A stretch of 64,000 nucleotides of DNA. Origin: Parvivirga hydrogeniphila. Lineage in GTDB: Bacteria > Actinomycetota > Coriobacteriia > Anaerosomatales > Anaerosomataceae. Position 1 is the stretch's first letter. Every line of letters begins with the position of its first letter. The stretch covers positions 306,662 through 370,661 of the forward strand of contig NZ_JAMCCO010000001.1 in the NCBI RefSeq assembly GCF_023371205.1, written 5' to 3'. Below the pieces are notes generated by a model. It saw only the letters and a list, made by a program, of their open reading frames with translations. It was not told the DNA's origin and ran no database searches. Positions 40,182 to 49,397 of the stretch are shown here, piece after piece. The position numbers were made by a program, and so were the translations under genes.

Positions 40182-41114
40182 ATGGCGACACTGAAGGAGC
40201 TCACCCATCGCGAGGACAGGCTCGCTGGCGGACACAGGCTGTGTCCGGGCTGCGGCGCCTCCATCGCCGTTCGGCAGGTGCTGCTCGGCGCAGGGGAGGA
40301 CCCGGTCGTGGCGGGGTGCGCCACGGGGTGCCTCGAAGTCTCGACGACGATCTACCCCTACACGTCGTGGCGGACCCCGTTCATCCACAACGCGTTCGAG
40401 AACGCGGCAGCGACCATCTCGGGCGTGGAGGCGGCGTTCCAGGGGCTCAAGCGCGCAGGGAAGATCCCTGCTGACAAGCGCGTGAAGTTCGTCGCGTTCG
40501 GCGGGGACGGCGGCACGTACGACATCGGCCTGCAGTCGCTTTCCGGAGCGATGGAGCGCGGGCACGACATGGTGTACGTGTGCTACGACAACGGCGCGTA
40601 CATGAACACCGGCATCCAGCGCTCTTCTGCCACGCCAAAGGGCGCATGGGCGACGACGGCGCAGGTCGGGCCGGCGCAGCAGGGCAAGCAGCAGCGGCGC
40701 AAAGACCTGACGCAGATCATGGCGGCGCACGGCATCCCGTACGTTGCGCAGGCATCGGTCAGCCACTGGAAGGACCTGACGGAGAAAGCAGCCAAGGCCT
40801 TTGCCGTCGAGGGGCCCGCGTTCATCAACGTGTTCGCGCCTTGTCCGCGCGGATGGCGGATCCCCCACGACAAGACTATCGAGATCGCGAAACTCGCGGT
40901 CCAAACGGGCTTCTGGCCGTTGTACGAGGTCGAGGACGGTGTCTGGCGGCAGACCGTGAAGGTCGTCAACCGCAAGCCGATCGAGGAGTTCTTGCGCCCG
41001 CAGGGCAGGTTCAAGCACCTGTTCGCGCCTGGGAACGAGCACCTGCTGGCCGAGATCCAGGCGGACGTCGACCGCGCGTGGGAGCAGCTCCAGAAGCGCT
41101 TCGCAAAGGACTGA
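40182..41114 (+). CDS. porB: 2-oxoacid:ferredoxin oxidoreductase, beta subunit
   Basis: A 310-residue TPP-binding subunit. The N-terminal CPGCGASIAVRQVL and CATGCLEVS Cys residues bind a [4Fe-4S] cluster with a third Cys (VCYDNG region), and the TPP motif GDGGTYDIGLQSLSGAMERG runs to DNGAYMNTGIQRSSATP. Length is standard. It ends the operon; an inverted repeat 40 bp downstream may terminate transcription. Confidence 0.95.
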   Translation: MATLKELTHREDRLAGGHRLCPGCGASIAVRQVLLGAGEDPVVAGCATGCLEVSTTIYPYTSWRTPFIHNAFENAAATISGVEAAFQGLKRAGKIPADKRVKFVAFGGDGGTYDIGLQSLSGAMERGHDMVYVCYDNGAYMNTGIQRSSATPKGAWATTAQVGPAQQGKQQRRKDLTQIMAAHGIPYVAQASVSHWKDLTEKAAKAFAVEGPAFINVFAPCPRGWRIPHDKTIEIAKLAVQTGFWPLYEVEDGVWRQTVKVVNRKPIEEFLRPQGRFKHLFAPGNEHLLAEIQADVDRAWEQLQKRFAKD

Positions 41115-41153
41115 GAACCCTCGGCGTCCGCCGCCGTCCATGTCGCGCACTGC

Positions 41154-41184
41154 AAGGCCCCGGTCGCTCACGCGTCGGGGCCTT
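41154..41184 (+). terminator. Possible U-poor terminator after porB
   Basis: 9-bp perfect stem AAGGCCCCG (41154-41162) / CGGGGCCTT (41176-41184), 13-nt loop, with only CG-rich sequence after it. U-poor hairpin terminators are seen in high-GC actinobacteria, but this is not certain. Confidence 0.45.
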
Positions 41185-41228
41185 CGCGGTGCTAGAATCA
41201 GCACCGTCGGCTGCCCTATCGATTGGAG

Positions 41229-41639
41229 ATGGATGTCGCGCATCGGCCGATCGTCGTTCTCGACCGCGGCGAGGACGAATCCGCGAAGATCGTCTTCAGA
41301 AGGCACGTGCTCGGCGCCTCGCTGGAGGTCACGACGAGCGCAGGCGTCCTGTCGTTGGAGCCCGACATGATCGACGCGGTGGCGTCCACCCCGGGGGCTA
41401 TCGGCTACTGCTCCCTCGGCGCTGCGGTCGCCGAGGGGGCGCGAATACAGGTGCTCGATCTCGATGGCGTGAAGCCCACCGTCGAGAACGTGTCGACCGG
41501 CAGATACCCGATGGTCCGCCCGCTCGGCGTCGTGGCTCGGCCGGATGCTCCGGCGGCCGTGACGCGCTTCATCCAGTGGGCAGCGGGACCTGAGGGACGG
41601 GCCGTGATGGAACGTCACGGCTACGCGGCGGTGCGCTGA
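41229..41639 (+). CDS. Stand-alone PstS-like binding-protein half-domain
   Basis: A 136-residue protein that matches only the C-terminal lobe of phosphate-type (PstS-like) substrate-binding proteins: KIVFRRHVLGASLEVT, STPGAIGYCSLGAAVAEGA, LDLDGVKPTVENVSTGRYPM, and FIQWAAGPEGRAVMERHGYA. No N-terminal lobe or signal peptide is present, and the preceding 108 bp hold no related sequence, so it is probably cytoplasmic or a relic. A TTG 6 nt earlier is an alternative start. A -10 TAGAAT (41193-41198) is near. It is followed after 9 bp by the GAF/HD-GYP sensor. Confidence 0.6.
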   Translation: MDVAHRPIVVLDRGEDESAKIVFRRHVLGASLEVTTSAGVLSLEPDMIDAVASTPGAIGYCSLGAAVAEGARIQVLDLDGVKPTVENVSTGRYPMVRPLGVVARPDAPAAVTRFIQWAAGPEGRAVMERHGYAAVR

Positions 41640-41648
41640 GGTTCCACG

Positions 41649-44213
41649 ATGCCCACGAAGCGGAGCTCCCGACGTCGCCTGCACAACGAGATCGTCTATC
41701 CGCTTCTCGGGGCGTTGCTCACCGTCGGCGTCGTTGCAGTGATCCTCGGCGTGACGGTCGTCGGGAGCATCAGCGAGACCTGGGTCGACGAACAGGCCGC
41801 AAGCATCGCGGTAGAAGCGACGGGTTTCCTCACACAGCACGCCGTCGATTTGAGCAGGATGGCGGGTCTCGCTGCACGGGACCAGGTTCTGGAGTCTGCG
41901 GCCGAGTCCGGAGATGCGGGACGGGTCGCGGCGCGGCTCGCCGTGCTGCGAAGCGTGCTCGGCGGCGATGCGATGATCGTCTTGGGCGAGGAGGGGCGGA
42001 CGATCGCCGCCGTCGGGGACGTGCATGCCCCTCTGGGCTCTCGACTGCTTCCAGAGGACGCTGTCGCGTACGCGCGCATCGACATGGCCTACGCGACGTT
42101 CGTGAAGATCGGCGACACCGCCTACCTCTGCTGCCTGAGCCCGGTCCGCACGCGCGACTACCGTACGGTGACTCTCGTGATGTGCCAAGCGCTCGATGAC
42201 GCGATGCTCTCGGCCCTGCTGCCCGCGCGCGGCGGCGGCGTGGCGGTCTTCGGGCCTGAAGGGGCCGTGCCGGCGGTTCGGGTGTCGCCGCAGAGCAAGG
42301 ACGCCAAGGAGCTCCGCCAGGCCCTGAGGTCGGTGACCGTGCGCGGCACTGCAACGGAGGCGCCCGCGTGGAGCATCGTGCTCTCCGCGAGCCGCTATCG
42401 CGCGAGTGCCGTGCGATTCCGGCTTCCAGGAGACCCGCGCCAAGCGGCGGTATGGGTGATCGGGGTGGCGCCGACCACGATCGTCGAGAGGGTCCGCACC
42501 TCCACGACGCTTCTGATCGTGCTCTGGACAGTGGTGGCGATCGGCTCGCTGTTCGGGCTCGGGTGGTATCTGGCGAACAGGGTCGGGACGCCGATCGCCC
42601 GGCTCTCGGAGGCCGTCGAGCGCGTCGCCTCCGGCGATTACGACGTCGACTTCCGTGCTGATGGCGACAACGAGATCGCGGTGCTTTCCGAGAACCTTGC
42701 GAAGATGACCGGGTCCTTGCGCGACCGCACCGACGGCCTGACGCGCAAAGTGCTCGAACTCGCGACGCTCTACGAGATGAGCAGGGTCCTCGGAGCGACG
42801 CTCGAGCTGGACGTGCTGCTCGACGCGGTGCTCGACTCCACGCTGCGCATATTCGGCGCCGACGTGGGGTTCGTGGCTCTTCTCGACAAAGACACGCGCG
42901 AGCTCGACGTGCGGGCGTGGCGAGGCATTCATGCGAACGAGATCCATCCGTCAGGCGGCGGCTCGATGGCTGAATGGGTCGTCAAGGAAGGCAGGCCGCT
43001 GCTGTACAACCCTCCTGCCGACGATGCGGACCGCGGGCCACGGCCAGAGCCGGCCACCGGCGCCCTCGCTGCCGTGTGCGTGCCCCTTCACACGGCAGAA
43101 GGTGTGATCGGCGCGCTGTATGTCGGGAGCTCCGATCCGGGCGCCCGGTTCACCAGCGAAGACGTGCGGCTGCTTTCGACCATCGCGAACCATGCGACCA
43201 TCGCGATCGGCAACATCGATCTGTACGCATCGTTGCAGGAAGCGTACCTCTCGACGGTCCGCGCCCTGGCCGCTGCGATCGATGCGAAAGACCCCTACAC
43301 GCGCGGCCATTCGGAGCGGGTGGCGACGTACGCGCTCATGATCGCAGAGCGCATGGGACTTGCGTCCGAGCAGAAAGACGCGCTCGAGATGGCGTCGTAC
43401 CTGCACGACATCGGCAAGATCGGCATCTCGGAAGACATCCTTCTCAAACCAGGCAAGCTCTCGGACGAAGAAATGGGCCAGATGCGGCACCATCCGCTGA
43501 TCGGCGCGAACATCCTCAAGCCCGTGTCGTTCCCGTGGCCGATCCTCCCGGTGGTCAGGCATCACCACGAGCACTACGACGGCGGCGGCTACCCCGCGGG
43601 GCTGCGCGGCGAGGAGATCCCGCTCCTTGCTCGCATCCTGACCGTAGCGGACTCGTACGAGGCGATGACCTCGGACCGGCCATACCGGCGCGGCCGCTCC
43701 ACAGAGGAGGCCATCGCGGAGCTCAAGCGCTGCTCCGGCTCGCAGTTCGACCCGAAGATCGTCGAAGCGTTCGTGGAGGTGCTCGAGCTCGCTCAGCTGG
43801 AGCAGCAGCTTCCCGTCGAAGGAGCCGCTGTGCCTGCGGCAGAAGGAGAAGCGCTGCCCGAGCAAGAAGGCGCCGCACTGACGGCGCTGTGCGAGGGCGT
43901 GCTCACGGCCTTCCGCCGGCTGGGCGGCCCTCGGCTGTCCGCCAACGTCGAGCGCGAAGCGAACGCGCGCATGGCCGAGCAGGGCCTCCCGTATTCATTG
44001 CGCTCCGGTCGGCTCGTGGGAGCGGTCGAAGCTGGCGCCGACGCTGATGACTTGTCGCGCGCAGCAGAGACCGTCATCGCGGCCATCAAAGACGCCACCG
44101 GCGAGGGCCTGGCAGCGCAGTTCGTCGGCGAGGCGCTGCAGCAGCTGCCTCCGCGCATGCGCATCGTGGCCCAGGGCATCGCCGAACGCGTTCTCGGCCA
44201 GCCGAGCGCGTGA
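41649..44213 (+). CDS. Membrane GAF/HD-GYP cyclic-di-GMP phosphodiesterase
   Basis: An 854-residue receptor. TM1 is at about 17-40, followed by an extracytoplasmic cache-like domain of about 240 residues, TM2 at about 281-311, HAMP (about 312-365), a GAF domain (about 375-540: LGATLELDVLLDAVLDSTLRIF), and an HD-GYP domain. Catalysis is supported by YLHDIGKIGI (His586), HHPLIGANIL, HHHEHYDGGGYPAGLRGEEI (GYP near 645) and LTVADSYEAMTSDRPYR. HD-GYP enzymes degrade c-di-GMP. A C-terminal helical extension of about 150 residues is unexplained. It lies 9 bp after the half PBP protein. Confidence 0.93.
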   Translation: MPTKRSSRRRLHNEIVYPLLGALLTVGVVAVILGVTVVGSISETWVDEQAASIAVEATGFLTQHAVDLSRMAGLAARDQVLESAAESGDAGRVAARLAVLRSVLGGDAMIVLGEEGRTIAAVGDVHAPLGSRLLPEDAVAYARIDMAYATFVKIGDTAYLCCLSPVRTRDYRTVTLVMCQALDDAMLSALLPARGGGVAVFGPEGAVPAVRVSPQSKDAKELRQALRSVTVRGTATEAPAWSIVLSASRYRASAVRFRLPGDPRQAAVWVIGVAPTTIVERVRTSTTLLIVLWTVVAIGSLFGLGWYLANRVGTPIARLSEAVERVASGDYDVDFRADGDNEIAVLSENLAKMTGSLRDRTDGLTRKVLELATLYEMSRVLGATLELDVLLDAVLDSTLRIFGADVGFVALLDKDTRELDVRAWRGIHANEIHPSGGGSMAEWVVKEGRPLLYNPPADDADRGPRPEPATGALAAVCVPLHTAEGVIGALYVGSSDPGARFTSEDVRLLSTIANHATIAIGNIDLYASLQEAYLSTVRALAAAIDAKDPYTRGHSERVATYALMIAERMGLASEQKDALEMASYLHDIGKIGISEDILLKPGKLSDEEMGQMRHHPLIGANILKPVSFPWPILPVVRHHHEHYDGGGYPAGLRGEEIPLLARILTVADSYEAMTSDRPYRRGRSTEEAIAELKRCSGSQFDPKIVEAFVEVLELAQLEQQLPVEGAAVPAAEGEALPEQEGAALTALCEGVLTAFRRLGGPRLSANVEREANARMAEQGLPYSLRSGRLVGAVEAGADADDLSRAAETVIAAIKDATGEGLAAQFVGEALQQLPPRMRIVAQGIAERVLGQPSA

Positions 44214-44278
44214 GGAACGGTGCTGGTACACTATCCCGCAACCTCACGTCAGCCAGATGCGCGTCCCGGGAGAGTGTG

Positions 44279-45538
44279 ATGGCTCTCGTCGTCCAGAAGT
44301 ATGGAGGCACGTCAGTCGGCACGCCGGAGCGGATCCGCGCGGTGGCACGCAGGATCATCGCGCGCAAGCGCGCCGGCGACGATGTCGTGGCGGTCGTCTC
44401 TGCCATGGGGCACGTCACCGACGAGCTCGTCGAGCTCGCGCACAGCGTGTCGGCAGAGCCGCCTGAGCGCGAGATGGACATGCTGCTCGCAACCGGCGAG
44501 CAGGTGTCGATCGCGCTGCTGGCCATGGCGATCCACGCCGAGGGGCACGATGCGGTGTCGTTCACGGGGCAGCAGGTCGGCATCGTCACCGACCCGGTGC
44601 ACGGGAAGGCCAAGATCCAGAAGGTGCAGGCCGACCGCGTTCGCGAGGCGCTTGCCGACGGCAAGATCGTCATCGTCGCCGGCTTCCAGGGAGTGACCGA
44701 AGACGGGCAGATCACGACGCTGGGGCGCGGGGGTTCCGATACGACGGCAGTGGCCGTCGCCGCAGGCATCGGGGCGGACGTGTGCGAGATCTACACCGAC
44801 GTGGACGGCGTGTTCACCGCGGATCCCCGCATCGTTCCTGAGGCCCGCAAGATCGACGTCATCTCCTACGAAGAGATGCTGGAGCTTGCGGCGAGCGGTG
44901 CGGGCGTCCTGCAGCTGCGCAGCGTCGAGTTCGCGCGCAACCACGGAGTCGTCATACACTGCCGGTCGTCGTTCAATGACGAGCCGGGCACCATCGTCAA
45001 GGAGGCCGATGAGACCATGGAGCAAGCCATCATCTCGGGCGTGGCGCACGACACCTCTGAGGCGAAGGTCACCATCCGCGATGTCCCGGACCGCCCTGGC
45101 GTTGCCGCAACCGTGTTCACCAAGATGGCCGAAGCGCACGTCAATGTCGACATGATCATCCAGAACGTCTCCGAGCAGGGGCTCACCGACATCTCATTCA
45201 CCGTGCCGAAGACGGACCTGGTCCGTGCGCGGCGGGCCGTCGGAGAGGTCGTGCAGGAGCTCGGCGCCCGCACGTGGGCTCTCGACGAGTCGATCGCGAA
45301 GGTGTCGCTGGTGGGCGCCGGCATGAAGACGCATCCTGGCGTCGCAGCGAAGATGTTCAGCGTGCTCGCCGATGCCGGCGTGAACATCGACATGATCTCG
45401 ACCTCGTCGATCCGCATCTCCTGCGTCATCGAGGCGGACAAGGTCGAGCAGGCGGTCCGGGCTCTGCACAGCGGGTTCGGTCTGGACGCCGAGATGATCA
45501 CTACGGAAGTGTCGCCCGGTTGCGGTGAGGAGTCATAA
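44279..45538 (+). CDS. lysC: Aspartokinase
   Basis: A 419-residue kinase phosphorylating aspartate, the first step of lysine, threonine and methionine synthesis. The N-terminal motif VQKYGGTSVG, the EMDMLLATGEQVSIALLA block, GRGGSDTTAVAVAAG and TDVDGVFTADPR are typical, and two ACT domains form the C-terminal regulatory half (DVPDRPGVAATVF and GAGMKTHPGVAAKMFSVLA), the form usually inhibited by lysine and/or threonine. GGGAGAG precedes ATG 44279. The following gene, asd, starts two bases later. Confidence 0.96.
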   Translation: MALVVQKYGGTSVGTPERIRAVARRIIARKRAGDDVVAVVSAMGHVTDELVELAHSVSAEPPEREMDMLLATGEQVSIALLAMAIHAEGHDAVSFTGQQVGIVTDPVHGKAKIQKVQADRVREALADGKIVIVAGFQGVTEDGQITTLGRGGSDTTAVAVAAGIGADVCEIYTDVDGVFTADPRIVPEARKIDVISYEEMLELAASGAGVLQLRSVEFARNHGVVIHCRSSFNDEPGTIVKEADETMEQAIISGVAHDTSEAKVTIRDVPDRPGVAATVFTKMAEAHVNVDMIIQNVSEQGLTDISFTVPKTDLVRARRAVGEVVQELGARTWALDESIAKVSLVGAGMKTHPGVAAKMFSVLADAGVNIDMISTSSIRISCVIEADKVEQAVRALHSGFGLDAEMITTEVSPGCGEES

Positions 45539-45539
45539 G

Positions 45540-46565
45540 GTGGCGTGGACGAAGCAGATGCCCGCACGTCCGGTTGTCGCGGTCGCCGGAGCGACGGGCG
45601 CCGTGGGAGCCGAGATGCTCGCGGTGCTCGAGCAGCGCGATTTCCCGCTCTCCGGCATCCGCGCCCTCGCATCGGCGCGTTCGGCAGGCAAGCGCGTACG
45701 GTTCAGAGGAGAGGACGTCGTCGTCGAGGAGCTCACCGAAGGTTCCTTCGACGGGGTGGACATCGCGCTGTTCTCGGCAGGCGCCTCGGTGAGCAAGCAG
45801 TATCGTGAGGCAGTCACCTCCGCTGGCGCGGTGATGATCGACAACTCGTCCGCGTTCCGGATGGAGCCAGGCGTCCCGCTCGTGGTCCCTGAGGTGAACC
45901 CGGACGATGCGCTTTCGCACCAGGGCGTGATCGCGAACCCGAACTGCTCGACGATCCAGATGGTGGTGGCGCTCGCGCCGCTCGAGCGGCTTGCGCCGAT
46001 CAAGAGGGTCGTGGTCGCGACGTACCAGGCCGCAAGCGGTGCCGGCCAGGCGGCGATGGACGAGCTGTATGCGCAGACAGCGGACTTCCTCGCAGGCAGG
46101 CCGGTCGAGCCCAAGCGGTTCGCTCACCGCATCGCTTTCAACTGCATCCCGCACATCGACGTCTTCTTGGAGGACGGCTCCACGAAAGAGGAGTGGAAGA
46201 TGGTCGTGGAGACGCAGAAGATCATGCACCGGCCCGACCTCGTTGTCGCGGCGACGTGCGTGCGAGTCCCTGTGCTGCGGTGCCACTCCGAGGCCGTCGC
46301 TGTCGAGTTCGGCGCCCCGGTCGACCTCGCTGACGTGCGTGAAGCGCTCGCAGGAGCGCCGGGCGTGACGGTCCTCGACGAGGTCGCCAAGAACCGCTAT
46401 CCCATGCCAGCGATGCTCGAAGGGACCGATGACGTCTACGTCGGCCGCATCCGGCGCGATCCGAGCGTCGAAAGCGGCATTCAGATGTGGGTGGTGGCGG
46501 ACCAGCTGCGCAAGGGCGCCGCGCTGAACGCGGTGCAGATAGCCGAGATGCTCCTTCCGCGCTAG
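45540..46565 (+). CDS. asd: Aspartate-semialdehyde dehydrogenase
   Basis: A 341-residue dehydrogenase reducing aspartyl phosphate with NADPH. GATGAVG (residues 17-23) is the nucleotide motif, NPNCSTIQMV carries the catalytic Cys (near 135), and HRIAFNCIPHID is a family block, with SGAGQAAMDELY (substrate Arg/Gln region). GTG 45540 follows GAGGAG at 7-8 nt, within the end of lysC. It forms the lysC-asd operon. Confidence 0.96.
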   Translation: MAWTKQMPARPVVAVAGATGAVGAEMLAVLEQRDFPLSGIRALASARSAGKRVRFRGEDVVVEELTEGSFDGVDIALFSAGASVSKQYREAVTSAGAVMIDNSSAFRMEPGVPLVVPEVNPDDALSHQGVIANPNCSTIQMVVALAPLERLAPIKRVVVATYQAASGAGQAAMDELYAQTADFLAGRPVEPKRFAHRIAFNCIPHIDVFLEDGSTKEEWKMVVETQKIMHRPDLVVAATCVRVPVLRCHSEAVAVEFGAPVDLADVREALAGAPGVTVLDEVAKNRYPMPAMLEGTDDVYVGRIRRDPSVESGIQMWVVADQLRKGAALNAVQIAEMLLPR

Positions 46566-46601
46566 TATTAACGGGTGGCCGATCATCGCGAGGAGGGCGT
46601 C

Positions 46602-47279
46602 ATGGCCGAATCCACCATCCTGATCGTCGAGGACGACCAGACCATCGCGCGGTTCGTGCAGCTCGAGCTGGAGCACGCCGGATACCAAGTGCTGCGGGCG
46701 GGCGATGGCTCGACGGCGATGGACCTTCTGGCCGAGAACGACGTGGACCTCGTGATCCTCGACCTCATGCTGCCGGGCGTGGACGGCTTGGACGTGGCGC
46801 GCTTCATCCGCAAGAAGGGCATGGACGTGCCGATTCTCATGCTGACTGCGCGCTCTGAGACGCACGACGTCGTCATGGGGTTCGAGGCCGGCGCAGACGA
46901 CTACCTGCGCAAGCCGTTCGAGATACCGGAGCTCCTGTCCCGCGTCCGGGCGTTACTGAAACGGACGAAGGCAAAAGCAGGGGTCCGCTACGAGGCGTCC
47001 GGCGTGTCGATCGACCTCGAGAAGCGTGAAGCGACGCGCAACGGGCAGCCGCTGAACCTGACGAGCAAAGAGTTCGACCTGCTCGCATACCTCGTCGCGA
47101 ACGCTGGCAGGGTCGTGTCCCGCGACGAGATATTCGAAGCGGTATGGGGCGGCCAACCGGCCTCCGAGAGCAACGTCATCGAAGTGTTCGTCTGCCATCT
47201 GCGCACGAAGATCGGCGACAAGGAAGCGAAGATCATCCAGACCATCCGCGGGGTGGGCTACTTCTTCGCCCGGGGATAG
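46602..47279 (+). CDS. OmpR-type response regulator
   Basis: A 225-residue regulator. The receiver (1-118) has ED at 10-11, phosphoacceptor Asp54 and Lys in YLRKPFE; the output winged helix has NLTSKEFDLLAYLVANAGRVVSR and RGVGYFF. GAGGAGG precedes ATG 46602; GTG 46575 is a weaker alternative. The next gene, its cognate kinase, begins with ATG 47280 immediately after the TAG. Confidence 0.95.
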   Translation: MAESTILIVEDDQTIARFVQLELEHAGYQVLRAGDGSTAMDLLAENDVDLVILDLMLPGVDGLDVARFIRKKGMDVPILMLTARSETHDVVMGFEAGADDYLRKPFEIPELLSRVRALLKRTKAKAGVRYEASGVSIDLEKREATRNGQPLNLTSKEFDLLAYLVANAGRVVSRDEIFEAVWGGQPASESNVIEVFVCHLRTKIGDKEAKIIQTIRGVGYFFARG

Positions 47280-48761
47280 ATGCGCCTGAAGTCCATACGC
47301 GCGAGAGTCCTGTACCTTGCTGCCGTCTTCGCGGCGCTTCTCGTCGGAAGCGTCACGCTCGCGACGTACTTCGTCGTGTCACAGAGCATGGACGCATCGG
47401 CCCGGGAGACGTGCTCGCACATCGCGTCGTTCGCAGCGGCAGCGGCGCAGCGGCTGGAGGGCTCCTCCGATGCAGGAGCCGGTGCCGCTGGCACGGAGGC
47501 CGGAGCGCTGCAGCGAGCGCTTGAGCCGGTGACCGCGCTCTTCGACGGGACCCAGGTGACGCTGTGGGCCGCGCCGGGTGCAGGCGGAGGCTTCCGGGAG
47601 GCGTGGTCGAACGCCCCGGGCGCGCGTTTGCGCTCACCGGCGGACGCAGACCGTGCGCTTGCAAGCGGCAAGACGGTCCAGGTCAAGGTCGGAGGTGGTC
47701 GGTTCCTGGCAGGATTCTTGAGCCGGGCCGATCTCGGTCTTTGGATCGCGTACGTGCCAGTGCAAGCATCCGACGGCGGCAGAGCGATCATCGAGATCGT
47801 GCACGACCCCGTGTGCCAGGAGAGCGTGCTTGACGGTGCCCGCGCCCCGATGGTGGCCGTCGGGCTCCTGGCGACCGCGATCGCTATCCTGATGATGCAA
47901 ATCGTGATGGGCTGGGTGCTCTCGCTCGTCGACCAGGTCCGTCGCGCCGCGGACTCGATCGACGCCGGCCAGCTCGACGTCCGGCTTCCAGAGGAAGGCG
48001 AGCATGAGATCGCCGAGCTCGCGAAGTCGCTCAATGCGCTCATCGATCGCCTGAGGAAGCGGGCGGAGGCGCAGACGCGGTTCGTGGCGGATGCGTCGCA
48101 CGAACTGGCGACGCCGGTCGCGGGCATCAGGGGCTACGTGAACATCCTGCGCGCGTGGGGAGCGGAGGATCCTGAGATGCGCGACGAGGCGATCGCGGCG
48201 ATCGACCGCGAATCGCGGCGCATGGCGAAACTGTGCTCGGACCTCCTGTCGATGATCAGGAGCGAGGAGATCTTGGAGTTCAAGCACGTCCGCTACGACA
48301 TCAACGCCGTGGCCCGCGAGGTGCTTGCGAACGCAGCCACACGCTACATCGACAAGCATCTCGAGTTCTTGGGACCAGAAGAGGGGCCTCTCGCGCTGTG
48401 GGGCGACCCAGACCGCATCGAGGAGGCGCTCGGCATCCTGGTGGACAACGCGTGCAAGTACACGCCGGCCGGCGGCCGCGTACAGGTCAGCACGCGCCGC
48501 CACAAGGACCGCATCATCGTCGAGGTGAGCGACACCGGCATCGGGATACCTGAAGAGGACCTCCCGAACATCTTCGAGCGCTTCTACCGGAGCGACGCCT
48601 CCCGCTCGAAGGAGACGGGAGGGTTCGGTCTCGGGCTTTCCATCGCGAAGCACATCGTCGACGCGAGCGGCGGCATGATCTGGGCCCGCAGCAAGCTCGG
48701 GTCGGGCACGACGTTCATCATCTCGCTTCCGCGCAACAAGCAGAAAGGCGCCAACGAATGA
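47280..48761 (+). CDS. Sensor histidine kinase partner of the OmpR-type regulator
   Basis: A 493-residue kinase. TM1 (about 10-34), an extracytoplasmic sensor of about 160 residues (with acidic repeats), TM2 (about 198-222), HAMP (LVDQVRRAADSIDAGQLDVRLP), HisKA with SHELATPVAG (His274), and HATPase with NACKYT (N), SDTGIGIP (G1), FERFYRSDAS (F) and GFGLGLSI (G2). It starts at the base following the regulator stop and its last 4 bp overlap queT, so all three share a transcript. Confidence 0.95.
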   Translation: MRLKSIRARVLYLAAVFAALLVGSVTLATYFVVSQSMDASARETCSHIASFAAAAAQRLEGSSDAGAGAAGTEAGALQRALEPVTALFDGTQVTLWAAPGAGGGFREAWSNAPGARLRSPADADRALASGKTVQVKVGGGRFLAGFLSRADLGLWIAYVPVQASDGGRAIIEIVHDPVCQESVLDGARAPMVAVGLLATAIAILMMQIVMGWVLSLVDQVRRAADSIDAGQLDVRLPEEGEHEIAELAKSLNALIDRLRKRAEAQTRFVADASHELATPVAGIRGYVNILRAWGAEDPEMRDEAIAAIDRESRRMAKLCSDLLSMIRSEEILEFKHVRYDINAVAREVLANAATRYIDKHLEFLGPEEGPLALWGDPDRIEEALGILVDNACKYTPAGGRVQVSTRRHKDRIIVEVSDTGIGIPEEDLPNIFERFYRSDASRSKETGGFGLGLSIAKHIVDASGGMIWARSKLGSGTTFIISLPRNKQKGANE

Positions 48762-49372
48762 CAGGGTCTTCCAAGGAACAGCGACAGGAGTCGCCGGGAA
48801 GCGGTGTCGGCTCGCCGACGCATCGGCGTTCGCGCTACATCGCGCAGGCCGGACTGATTGCTGCGCTCTACGCGGCGGCCACGCTGCCGATGATCCAGAA
48901 CCCGCTCGCCTACGGACCCGTGCAGGTACGGTTGTCCGAGGCGCTCACGGTGCTCGCGCTGTTCACGCCCGCGGCCGTTCCCGGGCTCGCCATCGGGTGC
49001 GCCGTCGCCAACGGCGCGATGGTGGCCCAGTTCGGGCCGACCGCTCTGCTGGACGTGGTCTTCGGCTCGCTCGCCACCTTGCTCGGCGCCGCGTGGACGT
49101 ACCGTCTCCGCAGACGGCCCGCCGTAGCGCTCCTCGGTCCCGTCGTCGCCAATGCAGTCATCGTGGCGGCGTACCTCCCCATCGTCTTGGCGGCAACGGG
49201 GCTGTACGACACCCCGTTGCTCGGAGTGCACGTGAGCGACTCGTGGCTGTGGATGTACCTGTTCGGCGTCGTCACGATCGCGGCCGGCGAGTTCGTCGCC
49301 GTCTATCTCGTGGGCGGCCTGCTCGCCGTGGCGTTGCGGCTCTCAGGGGCTGCGCGTATCGTCGGCGAGTAG
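48758..49372 (+). CDS. QueT-like S-component transporter (queuosine precursor)
   Basis: A 204-residue ECF S-component-like membrane protein. The N-terminal segment IAQAGLIAALYAAATLP and the QueT family block LAYGPVQVRLSEALTVLALFTPAAVPGLAIGC are visible, with 5-6 hydrophobic segments. QueT takes up a precursor of queuosine (preQ0/preQ1). No preQ1 riboswitch can be present immediately upstream since the start lies within the kinase gene. ATG 48758 overlaps by 4 bp. Confidence 0.82.
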   Translation: MTGSSKEQRQESPGSGVGSPTHRRSRYIAQAGLIAALYAAATLPMIQNPLAYGPVQVRLSEALTVLALFTPAAVPGLAIGCAVANGAMVAQFGPTALLDVVFGSLATLLGAAWTYRLRRRPAVALLGPVVANAVIVAAYLPIVLAATGLYDTPLLGVHVSDSWLWMYLFGVVTIAAGEFVAVYLVGGLLAVALRLSGAARIVGE

Positions 49373-49397
49373 GGGCGGACGGCAAGGGGGGCGTTCG

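Noticed and set aside
40059-42947. Long minus-strand open frame (about 960 codons) over porA/porB and the sensor
   Set aside because: No domain structure, and the plus strand encodes well-matched PorA, PorB and HAMP/GAF proteins.
48700-48760. preQ1 riboswitch ahead of the QueT-like gene
   Set aside because: The start codon overlaps the end of the kinase gene, so there is no noncoding leader in which one could lie.
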